From positions 62,001 to 126,000 of the forward strand of contig NZ_CAMLHC010000010.1 in NCBI RefSeq assembly GCF_946479755.1: a stretch of 64,000 nt of DNA, read 5' to 3'. The stretch comes from an uncultured Chitinophaga sp. Lineage in GTDB: Bacteria; Bacteroidota; Bacteroidia; Chitinophagales; Chitinophagaceae. Each line of letters opens with the position of its first letter. Positions within the stretch are counted from its first letter, which is position 1. This document shows, in pieces, positions 20,967 to 30,773 of this stretch. The notes below the pieces were generated by a model that saw only the letters and a list, made by a program, of their open reading frames with translations, searched no databases and was not told where the DNA came from. The position numbers were made by a program, and so were the translations under genes.

Positions 20967-21746
20967 ATGAAACCATTTCTTTTTATGCTACTGACGATGG
21001 CAGTGACAATCACTACTTACGGACAACAGAAAGTGAGTGACATCCCACTACCGGCAGGGTATACACGAATCGCACAGGAACGGCACTCTTTCGGGGAATG
21101 GCTACGGAACTGCGCATTAAAATCTGATAAGAAAGTATATCTGTATAACGGGGCGCTCAAAAAAAATCAACAGGCACAGTATGCCGTACTCAATATATCT
21201 GTAGGAGAAAAAGACCTGCAACAATGCGCCGATGCTGTGATCCGCCTGCGCGCAGAATACCTGTATAATAACGGCCGTACTGAAGCCATTACTTTCAAGG
21301 CTACGGACGGCACACGAATAGACTACAACAGCTGGCTGAAGGGAGATCGTTTTGTGCTACAACAGGGTAAACTGCTACGGAAACGGATAGCAGCACCGGC
21401 CCAGGGCAGAGCACAATTTGAAAAATACCTCGAAACCGTATTCTCCTACGCCGGCACGCTTTCTCTTAGCCGGGAACTAAAACAGGTGCAAACAACTAAA
21501 AACATACAACCGGGGGATGTCTTTATCCAGGGAGGTAGTCCCGGTCATGCTGTTATCGTGATGGATGTGGCGCAAAACCGTTCGGGTAAAAAGATATTCC
21601 TGCTCGCGCAGAGTTATATGCCGGCCCAGAATATACATATCCTGAAAAACCCGGCTGGCACTACGCCATGGTATGATGCGGATTTCAGCGGCAAACTGTA
21701 TACGCCGGAATGGGTGTTTGGAGAAGGGGCTTTAAGGCAATGGTAA
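20967..21746 (+). CDS. DUF4846-like secreted protein
   Basis: A 259-residue protein with a signal peptide (MKPFLFMLLTMAVTITTYGQ). The family pattern is visible: IPLPAGYTRI near the mature N-terminus, then CADAVIRLRAEYLY, FEKYLETVFSYAGTLSLSREL and a C-terminal PGDVFIQGGSPGHAVIVMDV with AQSYMPAQNIHILKNP. The GSPGHAVIV core recalls NlpC-like folds, but no catalytic Cys is apparent, so this is only a suggestion. The 3' end overlaps the convergent minus-strand gene by 15 bases. Confidence 0.82.
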   Translation: MKPFLFMLLTMAVTITTYGQQKVSDIPLPAGYTRIAQERHSFGEWLRNCALKSDKKVYLYNGALKKNQQAQYAVLNISVGEKDLQQCADAVIRLRAEYLYNNGRTEAITFKATDGTRIDYNSWLKGDRFVLQQGKLLRKRIAAPAQGRAQFEKYLETVFSYAGTLSLSRELKQVQTTKNIQPGDVFIQGGSPGHAVIVMDVAQNRSGKKIFLLAQSYMPAQNIHILKNPAGTTPWYDADFSGKLYTPEWVFGEGALRQW

Positions 21747-22073
21747 ACCCCGGCTTCCGTATTTCACGATACCGATCCGGCCGAATACCATCATTTTGGT
21801 GAAGTCTTTATTACTGATGGTAAGGTCCTCTTTCTCAAAAAGCGGTTTTATTGTTACGGCTGCGACCTCCGAATGGCATACTTCCACACGGTGCCTGTCC
21901 AGAATAAGATAAAGCTCCGCAGCCCCAAAATGGCGTTTGATAAGAGTATCTGCTTTGCTTTCATGATAGTCGTCTGCCACGCCGATGTAATGCCATTCAC
22001 TTCCATCGGTAAACACCCATTGGATGCTCCCCTTATATCGTTGGCTGGCTATAAAGATAATTCTAGCGTCCAT
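21732..22073 (-). CDS. Hypothetical protein, 113 residues
   Basis: No family recognised. The protein (MDARIIFIASQRYKGSIQWV at the start) has no signal peptide or membrane helix and mixes beta-type segments (ELYLILDRHRVEV, AAVTIKPLF). It ends in KYGSRGLPLP. Its amino-acid composition looks like a real soluble protein, and it fills the gap between two genes neatly, overlapping the converging DUF4846 gene by 15 bases and starting 22 bases from the minus-strand lipoprotein gene upstream of it. Confidence 0.65.
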   Translation of the reverse strand: MDARIIFIASQRYKGSIQWVFTDGSEWHYIGVADDYHESKADTLIKRHFGAAELYLILDRHRVEVCHSEVAAVTIKPLFEKEDLTISNKDFTKMMVFGRIGIVKYGSRGLPLP

Positions 22074-22095
22074 TGGCTAAAGATATGACACTCCT

Positions 22096-22611
22096 TTATA
22101 TCCCATGCTCCGCATTAAACCTTTTCTTAGCCTCGTGGAATACTGAATCTTTTTCATACACGACTTTATACATCTCCTGCTTCTGCACATTCAGCTCGTA
22201 AATCTTTTTATAGGCATTCATGGCGGAATCGCCTTTCATGCGCCGCGCAATTTCCTGTTGGGCCACTTCACCCCGGTCAAACAACTGCAGCGTTTTAAGC
22301 GCCGTGTAATAGTCCACGGCCGCCAATTTTAGCGGCTCACCCTGCTTAATATCGGCTACCGGCAGCGATTTAATACTGTCTATCAGCCGGTCAAAATCTT
22401 TTTCTTCTCTGTCCAGCGCTGCGAGCGCACCCTGGTAATCGCCTTTTACCAGGCATTGTAGTTTCTGCTCTTCGGCGCCGCCTGTACCTACCACGATGTT
22501 GAATGCGGTCTTTTCTTTCTGGTCGATGGCCTCCCGCAGCCGGATGGCTTTTTTAGGCTTACAGCCTGCCAGACCTATTATTAAGAAGATGGCGATGAAC
22601 GGTTTTTTCAT
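22096..22611 (-). CDS. Small alpha-helical lipoprotein, function unknown
   Basis: A 171-residue lipoprotein with lipobox GLAGC at residues 13-17. The mature part is almost all charged helix (KTAFNIVVGTGGAEEQKLQC, DREEKDFDRLIDSIKSL, AVDYYTALKTLQLFDRGEVA), suggesting a helical bundle anchored to a membrane. Homologues occur as orphan genes in Bacteroidota, with no known activity that I can name. The gene lies just upstream of, and on the same strand as, the 113-residue gene. Confidence 0.75.
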   Translation of the reverse strand: MKKPFIAIFLIIGLAGCKPKKAIRLREAIDQKEKTAFNIVVGTGGAEEQKLQCLVKGDYQGALAALDREEKDFDRLIDSIKSLPVADIKQGEPLKLAAVDYYTALKTLQLFDRGEVAQQEIARRMKGDSAMNAYKKIYELNVQKQEMYKVVYEKDSVFHEAKKRFNAEHGI

Positions 22612-22760
22612 ATGGTCGTTAACTTTATATATGGGGAAGATGGGCTACAGCCCTAAGTTATACATTTTTTTATAATTCCTGCTATCGATCGCTCCTCCTT
22701 CTTTCACCGATTTTAAAGCAAATTTAATTTTAAACTATACCTACTTAATTGTTTTGATAT

Positions 22761-22768
22761 TAATTTTG
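22761..22768 (+). promoter_or_regulatory. -7 promoter box TAATTTTG
   Basis: A match to the Bacteroidota -7 consensus TAnnTTTG ends seven bases before the ATG at 22776, so the transcript would have almost no leader. No clear -33 TTTG is at the right spacing. Confidence 0.4.
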
Positions 22769-22775
22769 GCTTCTG

Positions 22776-23183
22776 ATGACGAGACTATTTATAGGATATC
22801 TCCTCTCATTATGCCTTCTTTTACTGGGAAGCTATGCATATGCGGACGAACTACGTTTGGACCAGCCAGGCCAACAGACTACCGAAAACCCGGTACTCAC
22901 CACGCTGGCCGCCATGCAAAACTACGACGCCCTCGTCTGCTCCCTTCCTCCCGGAAAAGACAGCATAGGTGACAGGATGAAAGCAACGGAAATCGAAGAG
23001 GACTGCGATTCGGAATCCTTCAGGAAACTGCTGGAGACCGGCATCTGCCGTATTACCTCTTTTTATGCCCTGCAGCCCGGATGTATTTTTCCCATCCTCT
23101 TCAGCAACCGCCGACCCAATTTCCCTCACTTTTCCTGTACGGCCGCTGATAAGTTTATTGTGAACCGCGTCATCAGGATTTGA
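22776..23183 (+). CDS. Small secreted protein, function unknown
   Basis: A 135-residue protein with a signal peptide (MTRLFIGYLLSLCLLLLGSY, cleavage near YADEL). The mature part has four cysteines and ends in FIVNRVIRI, a hydrophobic-basic tail of a kind seen in other short Bacteroidota exported proteins. It lies 150 bases before the efflux operon and may share its transcript, though a small hairpin separates them. No function is proposed. Confidence 0.65.
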   Translation: MTRLFIGYLLSLCLLLLGSYAYADELRLDQPGQQTTENPVLTTLAAMQNYDALVCSLPPGKDSIGDRMKATEIEEDCDSESFRKLLETGICRITSFYALQPGCIFPILFSNRRPNFPHFSCTAADKFIVNRVIRI

Positions 23184-23196
23184 TTTCCTGCACTTA

Positions 23197-23217
23197 CAGG
23201 CGAACGACTATCGCCTG
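23197..23217 (+). terminator. Weak hairpin before the efflux operon
   Basis: A 7-bp perfect stem (CAGGCGA / TCGCCTG) with a 7-base loop; no T-tract follows. It may be a weak terminator of the preceding small gene. Confidence 0.3.
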
Positions 23218-23333
23218 CTCTCTCTGTTATATACTGATCGAAACAGCCGTCCTGTTGTCTGCATAGCATTCCCGCTATGGGACCGGCACTGTCATGTGTT
23301 CAAAACCGACCTGAATCCAAGCATCATAATTAT

Positions 23334-24419
23334 ATGAAAAGAATCGTCATGCTCATGGGCTTGTATGCCTTGTTGTGCCATACAAGCTGTAAATCGTCCA
23401 AAGGAGAAGAAAAAGAAGAAGCTACCAAATTCCTGGTGACCAGTCCGCTGAAAATGGATACCACCATCACCCGGGAATATGTCTGCCAGATACGCTCCAT
23501 CCGTAACATTGAACTGAGAGCCCAGGAAAAAGGCTACCTGCAGGGCATCAACGTAGATGAAGGCCAGGCCGTAAAAGCCGGCCAGCTGCTGTTTAAGATC
23601 ATGCCCAAACTCTACGAGGCGGAACTGGCAAAATCTGAAGCGGAAGCACAGGCGGCAGCCATTGAAGTACAAAACACCCAAAGCCTCGCCGACAAAAACG
23701 TGGTATCCAAAAACGAACTGGCCCTCGCCAATGCCAAACTGCAAAAAGCAAATGCAGAACTGGCCCTCGCTAAAGTACACCTCGGCTTTACCGACATCAG
23801 GGCGCCGTTCGATGGCATCGTTGACCGCCTGCACCTGAAGCTGGGAAGCCTCGTCGGCGAAGGCGACCTGCTCACCACCCTCTCAGACAACAGTCACATG
23901 TGGGTGTACTTTAACGTGTCCGAACCGGAATACCTCGACTACCAGGCCAGCTTAAAATCTAAAGGCGAAGTAAAAGTAAACCTGCTGATGGCCAACAAAC
24001 AGGTATTCAAATACCCCGGCGTAGTGGAAACCATCGAAGGAGAGTTTAACAACGAAACCGGTAACATCGCTTTCAGGGCCAATTTCCCTAATCCCGACAA
24101 ACTGCTGAGACACGGGGAAACCGGCAGCATCCTCATGGACGTGCCCCTGAAAAATGCTCTCATCATCCCCCAGAAAGCGACCATGGAGATCATGGATAAA
24201 AAATATGTCTTCGTTGTAGGTAAAGACAACGTGGTGACGCTGAAAGCCATCACCATCGGCGCCGAAATGCCCGACCTGTATGTAGTACAGGAAGGACTGG
24301 CCGAAAACGATAAAATACTGCTGGAAGGTTTACGGAAGGTGAAAGACAAAGACAAAATCACCTTCGACTATGAAGACCCGGCAAAGGTGATTTCCCACCT
24401 GAAGTTACCAACGGAATAA
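23334..24419 (+). CDS. RND efflux periplasmic adaptor lipoprotein (HlyD/AcrA family)
   Basis: A 361-residue membrane-fusion protein bridging the inner-membrane pump and outer-membrane channel. The start is set at the ATG giving MKRIVMLMGLYALL and a lipobox near HTSC; a frame extension to 23277 is unlikely. Domains in order: a barrel-sandwich half (LRAQEKGYLQGINVDEGQAV), an alpha-hairpin coiled coil (about residues 95-150), the second lipoyl half (ADIRAPFDGIVDRLHLKLGS type motif), a beta-barrel and a membrane-proximal domain. First gene of a three-gene operon. Confidence 0.95.
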   Translation: MKRIVMLMGLYALLCHTSCKSSKGEEKEEATKFLVTSPLKMDTTITREYVCQIRSIRNIELRAQEKGYLQGINVDEGQAVKAGQLLFKIMPKLYEAELAKSEAEAQAAAIEVQNTQSLADKNVVSKNELALANAKLQKANAELALAKVHLGFTDIRAPFDGIVDRLHLKLGSLVGEGDLLTTLSDNSHMWVYFNVSEPEYLDYQASLKSKGEVKVNLLMANKQVFKYPGVVETIEGEFNNETGNIAFRANFPNPDKLLRHGETGSILMDVPLKNALIIPQKATMEIMDKKYVFVVGKDNVVTLKAITIGAEMPDLYVVQEGLAENDKILLEGLRKVKDKDKITFDYEDPAKVISHLKLPTE

Positions 24420-24448
24420 CGTAAGCATCCACCTAAAGAAAAAGAGAC

Positions 24449-27400
24449 ATGTTTAATATATTCATGAAACGGCCCGTCTTCGCGATAGTGATATCCCTTG
24501 TCATTATCTTCATGGGCGTACTGGCCATCAATACCCTCCCTACCTCACAGTTCCCCTCCATTGCGCCGCCAAGGGTGATCGTGAGCGTAGCCTACCCGGG
24601 GGCCAGCGCAGACGTGCTGGTAAAATCCGTGCTCATCCCGCTGGAAAAGTCGGTCAACGGCGTCCCGGGCATGAAGTACATGACCTCCGACGCCACCAGC
24701 GCCGGCGAGGCCAATATACAAGTGGTCTTTGACCTCGGTACCGATCCCAATCAGGCCGTGGTGAACGTAAAGAACCGTATCGAACAGGTGACCAACCGTC
24801 TCCCTGAACTGGTACAACGCGAAGGCATCGTGGTAAACATCCTCCAGCCCAACATGCTGATGTATGTGAACGTATACAGTAAAGATCCCAAAGCGGACGA
24901 GAATTTCCTGTATAACTACTCCAACGTAAATATCCTCCGTGAACTGAGCAGGGTAAAAGGTATCGGTAGCGCCCAGATCCTCGGCAGCCGCCAGTACGCC
25001 ATGCGTATCTGGCTGAAGCCCGACAGGATGCGGGCCTACAACGTATCCACCGACGAAGTGATGGAAGCCCTCGGCAGCCAGAGCATCATCGGCTCCCCCG
25101 GCCGCCTCGGCCGCAGCGACGGCAAACGCTCGGAAGCCCTCGAATATGTGCTCACCTACCAGGGACGATATAATCAGCCCGAACAATATAAAGATGTCAT
25201 CATCCGCGCCAACGCCAACGGCGAGATCCTGCGCCTCAAAGACATCGCAGACGTGGAACTGGGCAGCGAATTCTATGATATCTACTCCAATCTCAACAAC
25301 CACCCGTCTTCGGCCATTGTACTGAAACAAACCTACGGCAGCAACGCCAGCGATGTCATCAAGGAAGTAAAAGCCAAACTGCAGGAAATGAAAGCCGATT
25401 TCCCGCCGGGCATGGACTACGAAATCAGCTACGACGTATCCACCTTCCTCGACGCGTCCATCGAAAAAGTGATCCACACCCTCGGCGAAGCCTTCGTACT
25501 GGTGGCGGTAGTGGTATTCCTCTTCCTGGGCGACTGGCGCTCTACGCTCATCCCCACCCTCGCGGTACCCGTATCGCTGGTGGGCGCCTTCTTCTTCATG
25601 CAGGTCTTCGGCCTTACCATCAACCTCATCACCCTGTTTGCCCTGGTACTGGCCATCGGTATCGTGGTAGACAACGCCATCGTGGTGATAGAAGCGGTGC
25701 ACGCCAAAATGGAAGAAGAACACCTCTCCCCTTATGCAGCTACCAAAAAAGTGCTGCATGAGATCAGCGGCGCCATCGTAGCCATCACCTTCGTCATGGC
25801 TGCCGTATTCATCCCGGTGTCGTTCATGCCCGGCCCGGTAGGTATCTTCTACCGGCAATTCGCCATCACCATGGCTACTTCTATCGTGCTCTCCGGCGTG
25901 GTGGCCCTCACCCTCACTCCCGTGCTCTGCGCCATCCTGCTGAAAAACAACCACGGCCAGCCTAAGAAGAAAACACCCATACAGTTTTTCCTCGACGCGT
26001 TCAACAATGGCTTCGAAAAACTCACCGGCCGCTACACCCGCCTGATGGAAAAAATCGTCAGCCGCAGGGTGATCACCTTCGGCATCCTGCTGGCATTCGG
26101 CGCAGGTATCTTCGGCGTCAGCCAGGTACTGCCGTCAGGCTTCATCCCCAGCGAAGACCAGGGCATGATCTACGCCATCATCCAGACGCCGCCCGGCTCC
26201 ACACTGGAACGTACCAACGATCTGGCCAAAAAAGTACAGGAGATCGCCGAACACGTGGAAGGCATACAGTCCGTTTCCGCACTGGCTGGTTATGAAGTGC
26301 TCACAGAAGGCCGCGGCTCCAACGCCGGCACCTGCCTGATCAACCTCAAAGGCTGGTCTGAAAGGAAACATTCGGTCAACCAGATCATCGCTGAACTGGA
26401 AGAAAAATGTAAAAAGATACCCGGCGCCACCATCGAATTTTTCGGTCCCCCCGCCGTACCGGGCTATGGCGCCGCCGGCGGTTTCTCCCTCCGCCTGCTG
26501 GATAAAACCAACAGCGATGATTACAAGGAGATGGAGAAAGTGAACGATGAATTTATGGCCGCGCTGAAACAACGCAAAGAACTGACGGGCCTGTTCACCT
26601 TCTACAGCGCCAACTACCCGCAATACGAACTGCAGATAGACAACCAGGCAGCTATGCAGAAAGGCGTTTCCATCGGCAAAGCCATGGACAACCTCTCCAT
26701 CCTCATCGGCAGTACCTACGAACTGGGCTTCATCCGCTTCGGCAACTTCCTGAAAGTATATGTGCAGGCCGCCCCTGAATACCGCAGGCTGCCGGACGAT
26801 CTGATGAACCTCTACGTAAAAAACAACCGGGATGAAATGGTGCCCTACTCCGCTTTCATGAGCATCAAAAAAACACACGGCCTCAATGAGATCACCCGGT
26901 ACAATATGTACAACTCTTCCGCTATCCGCGGAGAGCCAGCAGCAGGCTACAGCAGCGGCGAAGCCATCAAAATCATCCAGGAGGTGGCCGCCAAAACGCT
27001 ACCACATGGTTATGGCATAGACTGGGAAGGCCTCTCCAAAGATGAAGCAGGCCGCGGCAACGAAGCGCTGTACATCTTCCTGATCGTACTGTTCTTCGTA
27101 TACCTCATCCTCGCTGCACAGTATGAGAGCTTCGTACTGCCGCTGGCGGTAGTACTCTCCCTGCCCGCCGGTGTGTTCGGCTCCTTTATGCTGATCAAAC
27201 TGATGGGGCTGTCCAACGATATCTACGCGCAGGTAGGCCTGATCATGCTGGTAGGCCTTCTCGGCAAAAACGCCGTGCTGATCGTGGAATTCGCCGCGCA
27301 GAAACACCGTTCAGGCGTATCCGTATTTGACGCCGCCATCGAAGGCGCCAAAACCCGGTTCCGTCCCATCCTGATGACCTCCCTCGCGTTTATCGCCGGG

Positions 27401-27640
27401 CTGATACCGCTGATCTTCGCTACCGGTCCGGGCGCCATCGGCAACCGCACCATCGGCGCCTCCTCGCTCGGCGGTATGCTGATAGGCACCATCTTCGGCG
27501 TTATCCTCATCCCGGGACTGTATTACATATTCGGCACCATCGCCGCCAAACGCAAGCTGATCAAAGATGAAGATGAGAAACCACTGACCGAACGCAAGAT
27601 CATCATCATGGAAGAAGACAGCTTAAACTCAAGAAACTGA
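24449..27640 (+). CDS. RND efflux pump, inner-membrane transporter (AcrB/HAE1 family)
   Basis: A 1063-residue proton-driven efflux pump. It starts with the typical MFNIFMKRPVFAIVISLVII first membrane helix; periplasmic porter loops lie at about residues 35-335 and 560-880, with twelve membrane helices in all. The helix-4 motif VLAIGIVVDNAIVVIEAV carries the two aspartate-region residues expected for proton relay, and GLIMLVGLLGKNAVLIVEFA is the repeat-two equivalent. Length matches AcrB (1049). Substrates are probably hydrophobic drugs or lipids, but no local regulator hints at them. Confidence 0.97.
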   Translation: MFNIFMKRPVFAIVISLVIIFMGVLAINTLPTSQFPSIAPPRVIVSVAYPGASADVLVKSVLIPLEKSVNGVPGMKYMTSDATSAGEANIQVVFDLGTDPNQAVVNVKNRIEQVTNRLPELVQREGIVVNILQPNMLMYVNVYSKDPKADENFLYNYSNVNILRELSRVKGIGSAQILGSRQYAMRIWLKPDRMRAYNVSTDEVMEALGSQSIIGSPGRLGRSDGKRSEALEYVLTYQGRYNQPEQYKDVIIRANANGEILRLKDIADVELGSEFYDIYSNLNNHPSSAIVLKQTYGSNASDVIKEVKAKLQEMKADFPPGMDYEISYDVSTFLDASIEKVIHTLGEAFVLVAVVVFLFLGDWRSTLIPTLAVPVSLVGAFFFMQVFGLTINLITLFALVLAIGIVVDNAIVVIEAVHAKMEEEHLSPYAATKKVLHEISGAIVAITFVMAAVFIPVSFMPGPVGIFYRQFAITMATSIVLSGVVALTLTPVLCAILLKNNHGQPKKKTPIQFFLDAFNNGFEKLTGRYTRLMEKIVSRRVITFGILLAFGAGIFGVSQVLPSGFIPSEDQGMIYAIIQTPPGSTLERTNDLAKKVQEIAEHVEGIQSVSALAGYEVLTEGRGSNAGTCLINLKGWSERKHSVNQIIAELEEKCKKIPGATIEFFGPPAVPGYGAAGGFSLRLLDKTNSDDYKEMEKVNDEFMAALKQRKELTGLFTFYSANYPQYELQIDNQAAMQKGVSIGKAMDNLSILIGSTYELGFIRFGNFLKVYVQAAPEYRRLPDDLMNLYVKNNRDEMVPYSAFMSIKKTHGLNEITRYNMYNSSAIRGEPAAGYSSGEAIKIIQEVAAKTLPHGYGIDWEGLSKDEAGRGNEALYIFLIVLFFVYLILAAQYESFVLPLAVVLSLPAGVFGSFMLIKLMGLSNDIYAQVGLIMLVGLLGKNAVLIVEFAAQKHRSGVSVFDAAIEGAKTRFRPILMTSLAFIAGLIPLIFATGPGAIGNRTIGASSLGGMLIGTIFGVILIPGLYYIFGTIAAKRKLIKDEDEKPLTERKIIIMEEDSLNSRN

Positions 27641-27645
27641 TCATC

Positions 27646-29073
27646 ATGCCAGGAAAAAAATCATATATAGGAATCATCTGTCTTTCCCTCACCTACGCGG
27701 CCTGTAAAGTGCCGGAGCTGACGGGAAAGACAGCCAGCAAAGAAACACCTGCCAGTTACAACAACTCGCAGGACAGCGTCAACACAGCACAGATAAAGTG
27801 GAAAGATTATTTTACCGACCCGCATCTGGCGGCGCTGATAGACACCGCGCTGAAGAACAACCAGGAACTGAACATCACCTTACAGGAAATAGCGATCGCC
27901 CGCAACGAAGTAAGGGCTAAAAAAGGGGAATACCTGCCTTCTGTAGGACTGAGGGCCGGCGCCGGGCTGGACAAGGTAGGCCGTTATACCAACATCGGCG
28001 CACTGGAAGAAAATACAGAAATCAAACCGGGGAAAGAAATGCCCGATCCCCTGCCCGACTACCTGTTAGGGGTATACGCCAACTGGGAAGTAGATATCTG
28101 GCATAAACTGCACAACGCCAAAAAAGCAGCCGTTGCCCGTTATCTCTCCACCGTGGAAGGACGGAACTTCGTCATCACCAACCTGGTGGCCGAAGTAGCC
28201 AACTCCTACTACGAATTGCTGGCGCTGGACAACCAGCTGGAGATCGTGAAAAAGAATATGGAGATTCAGCAAAACGCCCTCGATATCGTAAAGCTGGAGA
28301 AAGAAGCCACCCGGGTAACGGAACTGGCTGTACGTAAATTTGAAGCGGAAGTGTTGAAAACACAAAGCCTGCAATACGATATCCAGCAGAAAATCACCGA
28401 AACGGAAAACAGGATCAATTTCCTGCTGGCAAGGTATCCGCAGCCCATTCCAAGAGATGGCCAACATTTCGATGAACTGGTGCCCGCGGCTATCCATGCC
28501 GGGCTTCCCTCTCAGCTGCTGGCCAACCGCCCGGACATCAAACAGGCGGAACTGGCGCTGGCAGCAGCACAGCTGGATATCAAAGTGGCCAAAGCGCAAT
28601 TCTATCCGTCACTGGGCATCACCGCCGCTTTCGGATACAACGCCTTTAACCCGGGGTACCTGCTGAGAACACCAGAATCCATGCTGTACTCCGTGGCCGG
28701 GGAACTGGTAGCGCCGCTGGTCAACAGGAACGCGATAAAAGCCACTTACTACAGTGCTAACGCCAAACAGTTACAGGCGGTCTACAACTACGAACGCACT
28801 ATCTTAAACGCGTATGTGGAAGTAGCCAATCAGCTGGCTAAAATCAATAACCTGGAGAAAAGCTACGACCTGAAATCCAGGCAGGTAGCCGCACTCACGC
28901 AGTCTATCACCATTTCCAACGACCTGTTCAAATCTGCACGGGCAGACTATATGGAGGTGCTGATGACACAACGCGATGCACTCGAGTCAAAATTTGAACT
29001 CATAGAAACCAAAAAACAGCAGCTGAATGCGATGGTAAATATTTATCAGGCGCTCGGCGGCGGCTGGAACTAG
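27646..29073 (+). CDS. Efflux outer-membrane channel lipoprotein (OprM/NodT family)
   Basis: A 475-residue TolC-like factor starting five bases after the pump gene. A signal peptide with a Cys at the lipobox (LTYAAC) anchors it. Two outer-membrane efflux protein repeats are visible: helices such as IALDTALKNNQELNITLQEI type, NELLALDNQLEI, then RPDIKQAELALAAAQLDIKV and the mid-protein GAFGYN-type strand region. It completes the tripartite pump with the two preceding genes. A terminator lies 24 bases after its stop. Confidence 0.95.
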   Translation: MPGKKSYIGIICLSLTYAACKVPELTGKTASKETPASYNNSQDSVNTAQIKWKDYFTDPHLAALIDTALKNNQELNITLQEIAIARNEVRAKKGEYLPSVGLRAGAGLDKVGRYTNIGALEENTEIKPGKEMPDPLPDYLLGVYANWEVDIWHKLHNAKKAAVARYLSTVEGRNFVITNLVAEVANSYYELLALDNQLEIVKKNMEIQQNALDIVKLEKEATRVTELAVRKFEAEVLKTQSLQYDIQQKITETENRINFLLARYPQPIPRDGQHFDELVPAAIHAGLPSQLLANRPDIKQAELALAAAQLDIKVAKAQFYPSLGITAAFGYNAFNPGYLLRTPESMLYSVAGELVAPLVNRNAIKATYYSANAKQLQAVYNYERTILNAYVEVANQLAKINNLEKSYDLKSRQVAALTQSITISNDLFKSARADYMEVLMTQRDALESKFELIETKKQQLNAMVNIYQALGGGWN

Positions 29074-29096
29074 CGATTGATCTGTATACCCATGGC

Positions 29097-29132
29097 GCCC
29101 CGGAGAGCAAACTGCTTTCCGGGGCTTTTTAT
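29097..29132 (+). terminator. Rho-independent terminator of the efflux operon
   Basis: The stem GCCCCGGA / TCCGGGGC with a 13-base loop is followed by CTTTTTATT-type T-rich sequence; it sits between the converging efflux and polyamine operons. Confidence 0.88.
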
Positions 29133-29135
29133 TGT

Positions 29136-30773
29136 TCAGCAACGTGCCAGCACGGCTTCCGCCGCCCTGTTGCCATGATAAAAAGCTTCTTCAAAAATAG
29201 AAATCCCGCTGAGGTCAGCATGTGCAGCAAATACATTCGGGCAAAGGCTTTGATGCGCCTCTTTCAGCGCCTGGCCACTGATAAATCCCGGGTATGGCCT
29301 TATCATGCCATGTCCCCACACCTGTATGTCTATCTGGCGGATCAACCGGTGGATACCTCTATGCGCGACCTCCAGTTCATCCGTGATCAGTTTCACCCAA
29401 TGAGCGTGATCCAGCCCAAGCGCGTATTGCCGGGAGGCAACCGGCTCCAGGTGGTCGAGCGGCAGGTACCAGGTGATGACCTGCTTTTGGGGAGCCGCTG
29501 TGGACAACGTCTGTTGCTGCGCATTGACGTACCCCAGCGATCGTCCTTTATACACTACGTTGTCCCAGCTCAACGGATAGCCACTGGACGAAGGCACTTC
29601 ATCCAGCGTAACGTTGGCCACTAACCAGGGAGAATATACGAAACCGGTGGCAGGCGCCATGCCGGGCAACAAACGGTGCGCAACGAACCGGGGAACAGCC
29701 AGGATACAATGGTCTGCGATGATACGTTTGGTCCGGTGCTCTTTTACATCATAATAATCTACATGCACCTTGTCACCGGCAGGTGTTACCCGGTACACCA
29801 GGCTGCCGGACAACAGCGCGTCCTCACTGAACTGCAGCAGATGCTGGACCAGCCGCCCGTTGCCTTGCGGCCATGTCAGTACCTGCGACGACTCCGCATT
29901 CGCCGCCCTGCCTTTACGGCCGGCAAAATAATGAATGCCGGCCCAGGCGCTGACAACATCTGCAGCAGCACCGTAATCATCCCGGCAGCAATAGTCAATA
30001 TACCAGTTCAGCGCTTCGGAAACATATCCCTGCTGCTGCATCCAGGCCTTCATCGTGAGCTGATCGAGCGCAGTGAATTGCGGGTCCGTGGAACTGGCGG
30101 CGACAGGGATGTCAAAGGCAAAACGTTGATCAGTGCCTTTGACCCCGCGCAAATGCTCCATCTCCGCAAGAAAACGCCGGATCTCCGCGGCCGTGTCGTT
30201 GGAAATACCCAGCTGCGGTATCAATCCTTCCTGCCACCGGTTGTGAATAAACAACCGCTCTTCCGGATCGAAACAGAGGTCCGTTTCATTATACACCGGC
30301 ACCCCGGCAGGATCGTAGCCGGTAAGAATGCCGGCTTCCTCCAGGAATTCCAGCAGTGGCTTGTTATCCAGGTTGGGCAGCGGAAGATAATGCGCACCGA
30401 GCGGATAAGCGGAATAACTATTCTCTCCCCAGCCGGCGTTACCACCGGCACGGGGCTCCAGTTCCAATACTTTAAAAGGGATATTATGCTGCCGCAACTT
30501 GCGCGCAGCCGTTAGTCCCGCCACACCGCTGCCGGCAATCACCGTGTTCGTATGGGCCACAACGGTAGGTTCCGGAAAACCACCCTCGCGCAAACGATGG
30601 CCCACGGCGGCGGATGCGCCGTTTATTTTACCCGTGATATGGCCGTATCGGTCTGTTTTACCGGCACATGCCAGGTACTGGCCAAGGGTCACCGTTCCCC
30701 CGGCCACCAGCGCCATATAGCGCAGGAAGTCTTTCCTGCTCAGTGGTTTACTCCTGGTATCTCCCCCATTCAT
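29136..30773 (-). CDS. Exported FAD-dependent amine-oxidase-like oxidoreductase
   Basis: A 545-residue flavoprotein; the start is the ATG at 30773 (a TTG two codons earlier is possible). The N-terminus has SRKDFLRYMALVAGG, a Tat-like signal in which the second Arg is Lys, and then LACAG. The FAD-binding Rossmann motif VIAGSGVAGLTAARKL and the EPRAGGNAG stretch follow; the C-terminus closes with FAAHADLSGISIFEEAFYHG, typical of flavin amine oxidases. It overlaps the speE-like gene by 26 bases and ends the polyamine operon, so oxidation of a polyamine or derived amine outside the cytoplasm is a reasonable inference, not shown by motifs alone. Confidence 0.85.
   Translation of the reverse strand: MNGGDTRSKPLSRKDFLRYMALVAGGTVTLGQYLACAGKTDRYGHITGKINGASAAVGHRLREGGFPEPTVVAHTNTVIAGSGVAGLTAARKLRQHNIPFKVLELEPRAGGNAGWGENSYSAYPLGAHYLPLPNLDNKPLLEFLEEAGILTGYDPAGVPVYNETDLCFDPEERLFIHNRWQEGLIPQLGISNDTAAEIRRFLAEMEHLRGVKGTDQRFAFDIPVAASSTDPQFTALDQLTMKAWMQQQGYVSEALNWYIDYCCRDDYGAAADVVSAWAGIHYFAGRKGRAANAESSQVLTWPQGNGRLVQHLLQFSEDALLSGSLVYRVTPAGDKVHVDYYDVKEHRTKRIIADHCILAVPRFVAHRLLPGMAPATGFVYSPWLVANVTLDEVPSSSGYPLSWDNVVYKGRSLGYVNAQQQTLSTAAPQKQVITWYLPLDHLEPVASRQYALGLDHAHWVKLITDELEVAHRGIHRLIRQIDIQVWGHGMIRPYPGFISGQALKEAHQSLCPNVFAAHADLSGISIFEEAFYHGNRAAEAVLARC

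Noticed and set aside
24545..25954. A 469-codon minus-strand frame inside the RND pump gene
   Set aside because: It lies opposite a clear AcrB-family gene; long antisense frames are a by-product of GC-rich third positions, and its His/Asp/Gly-rich product has no family features.
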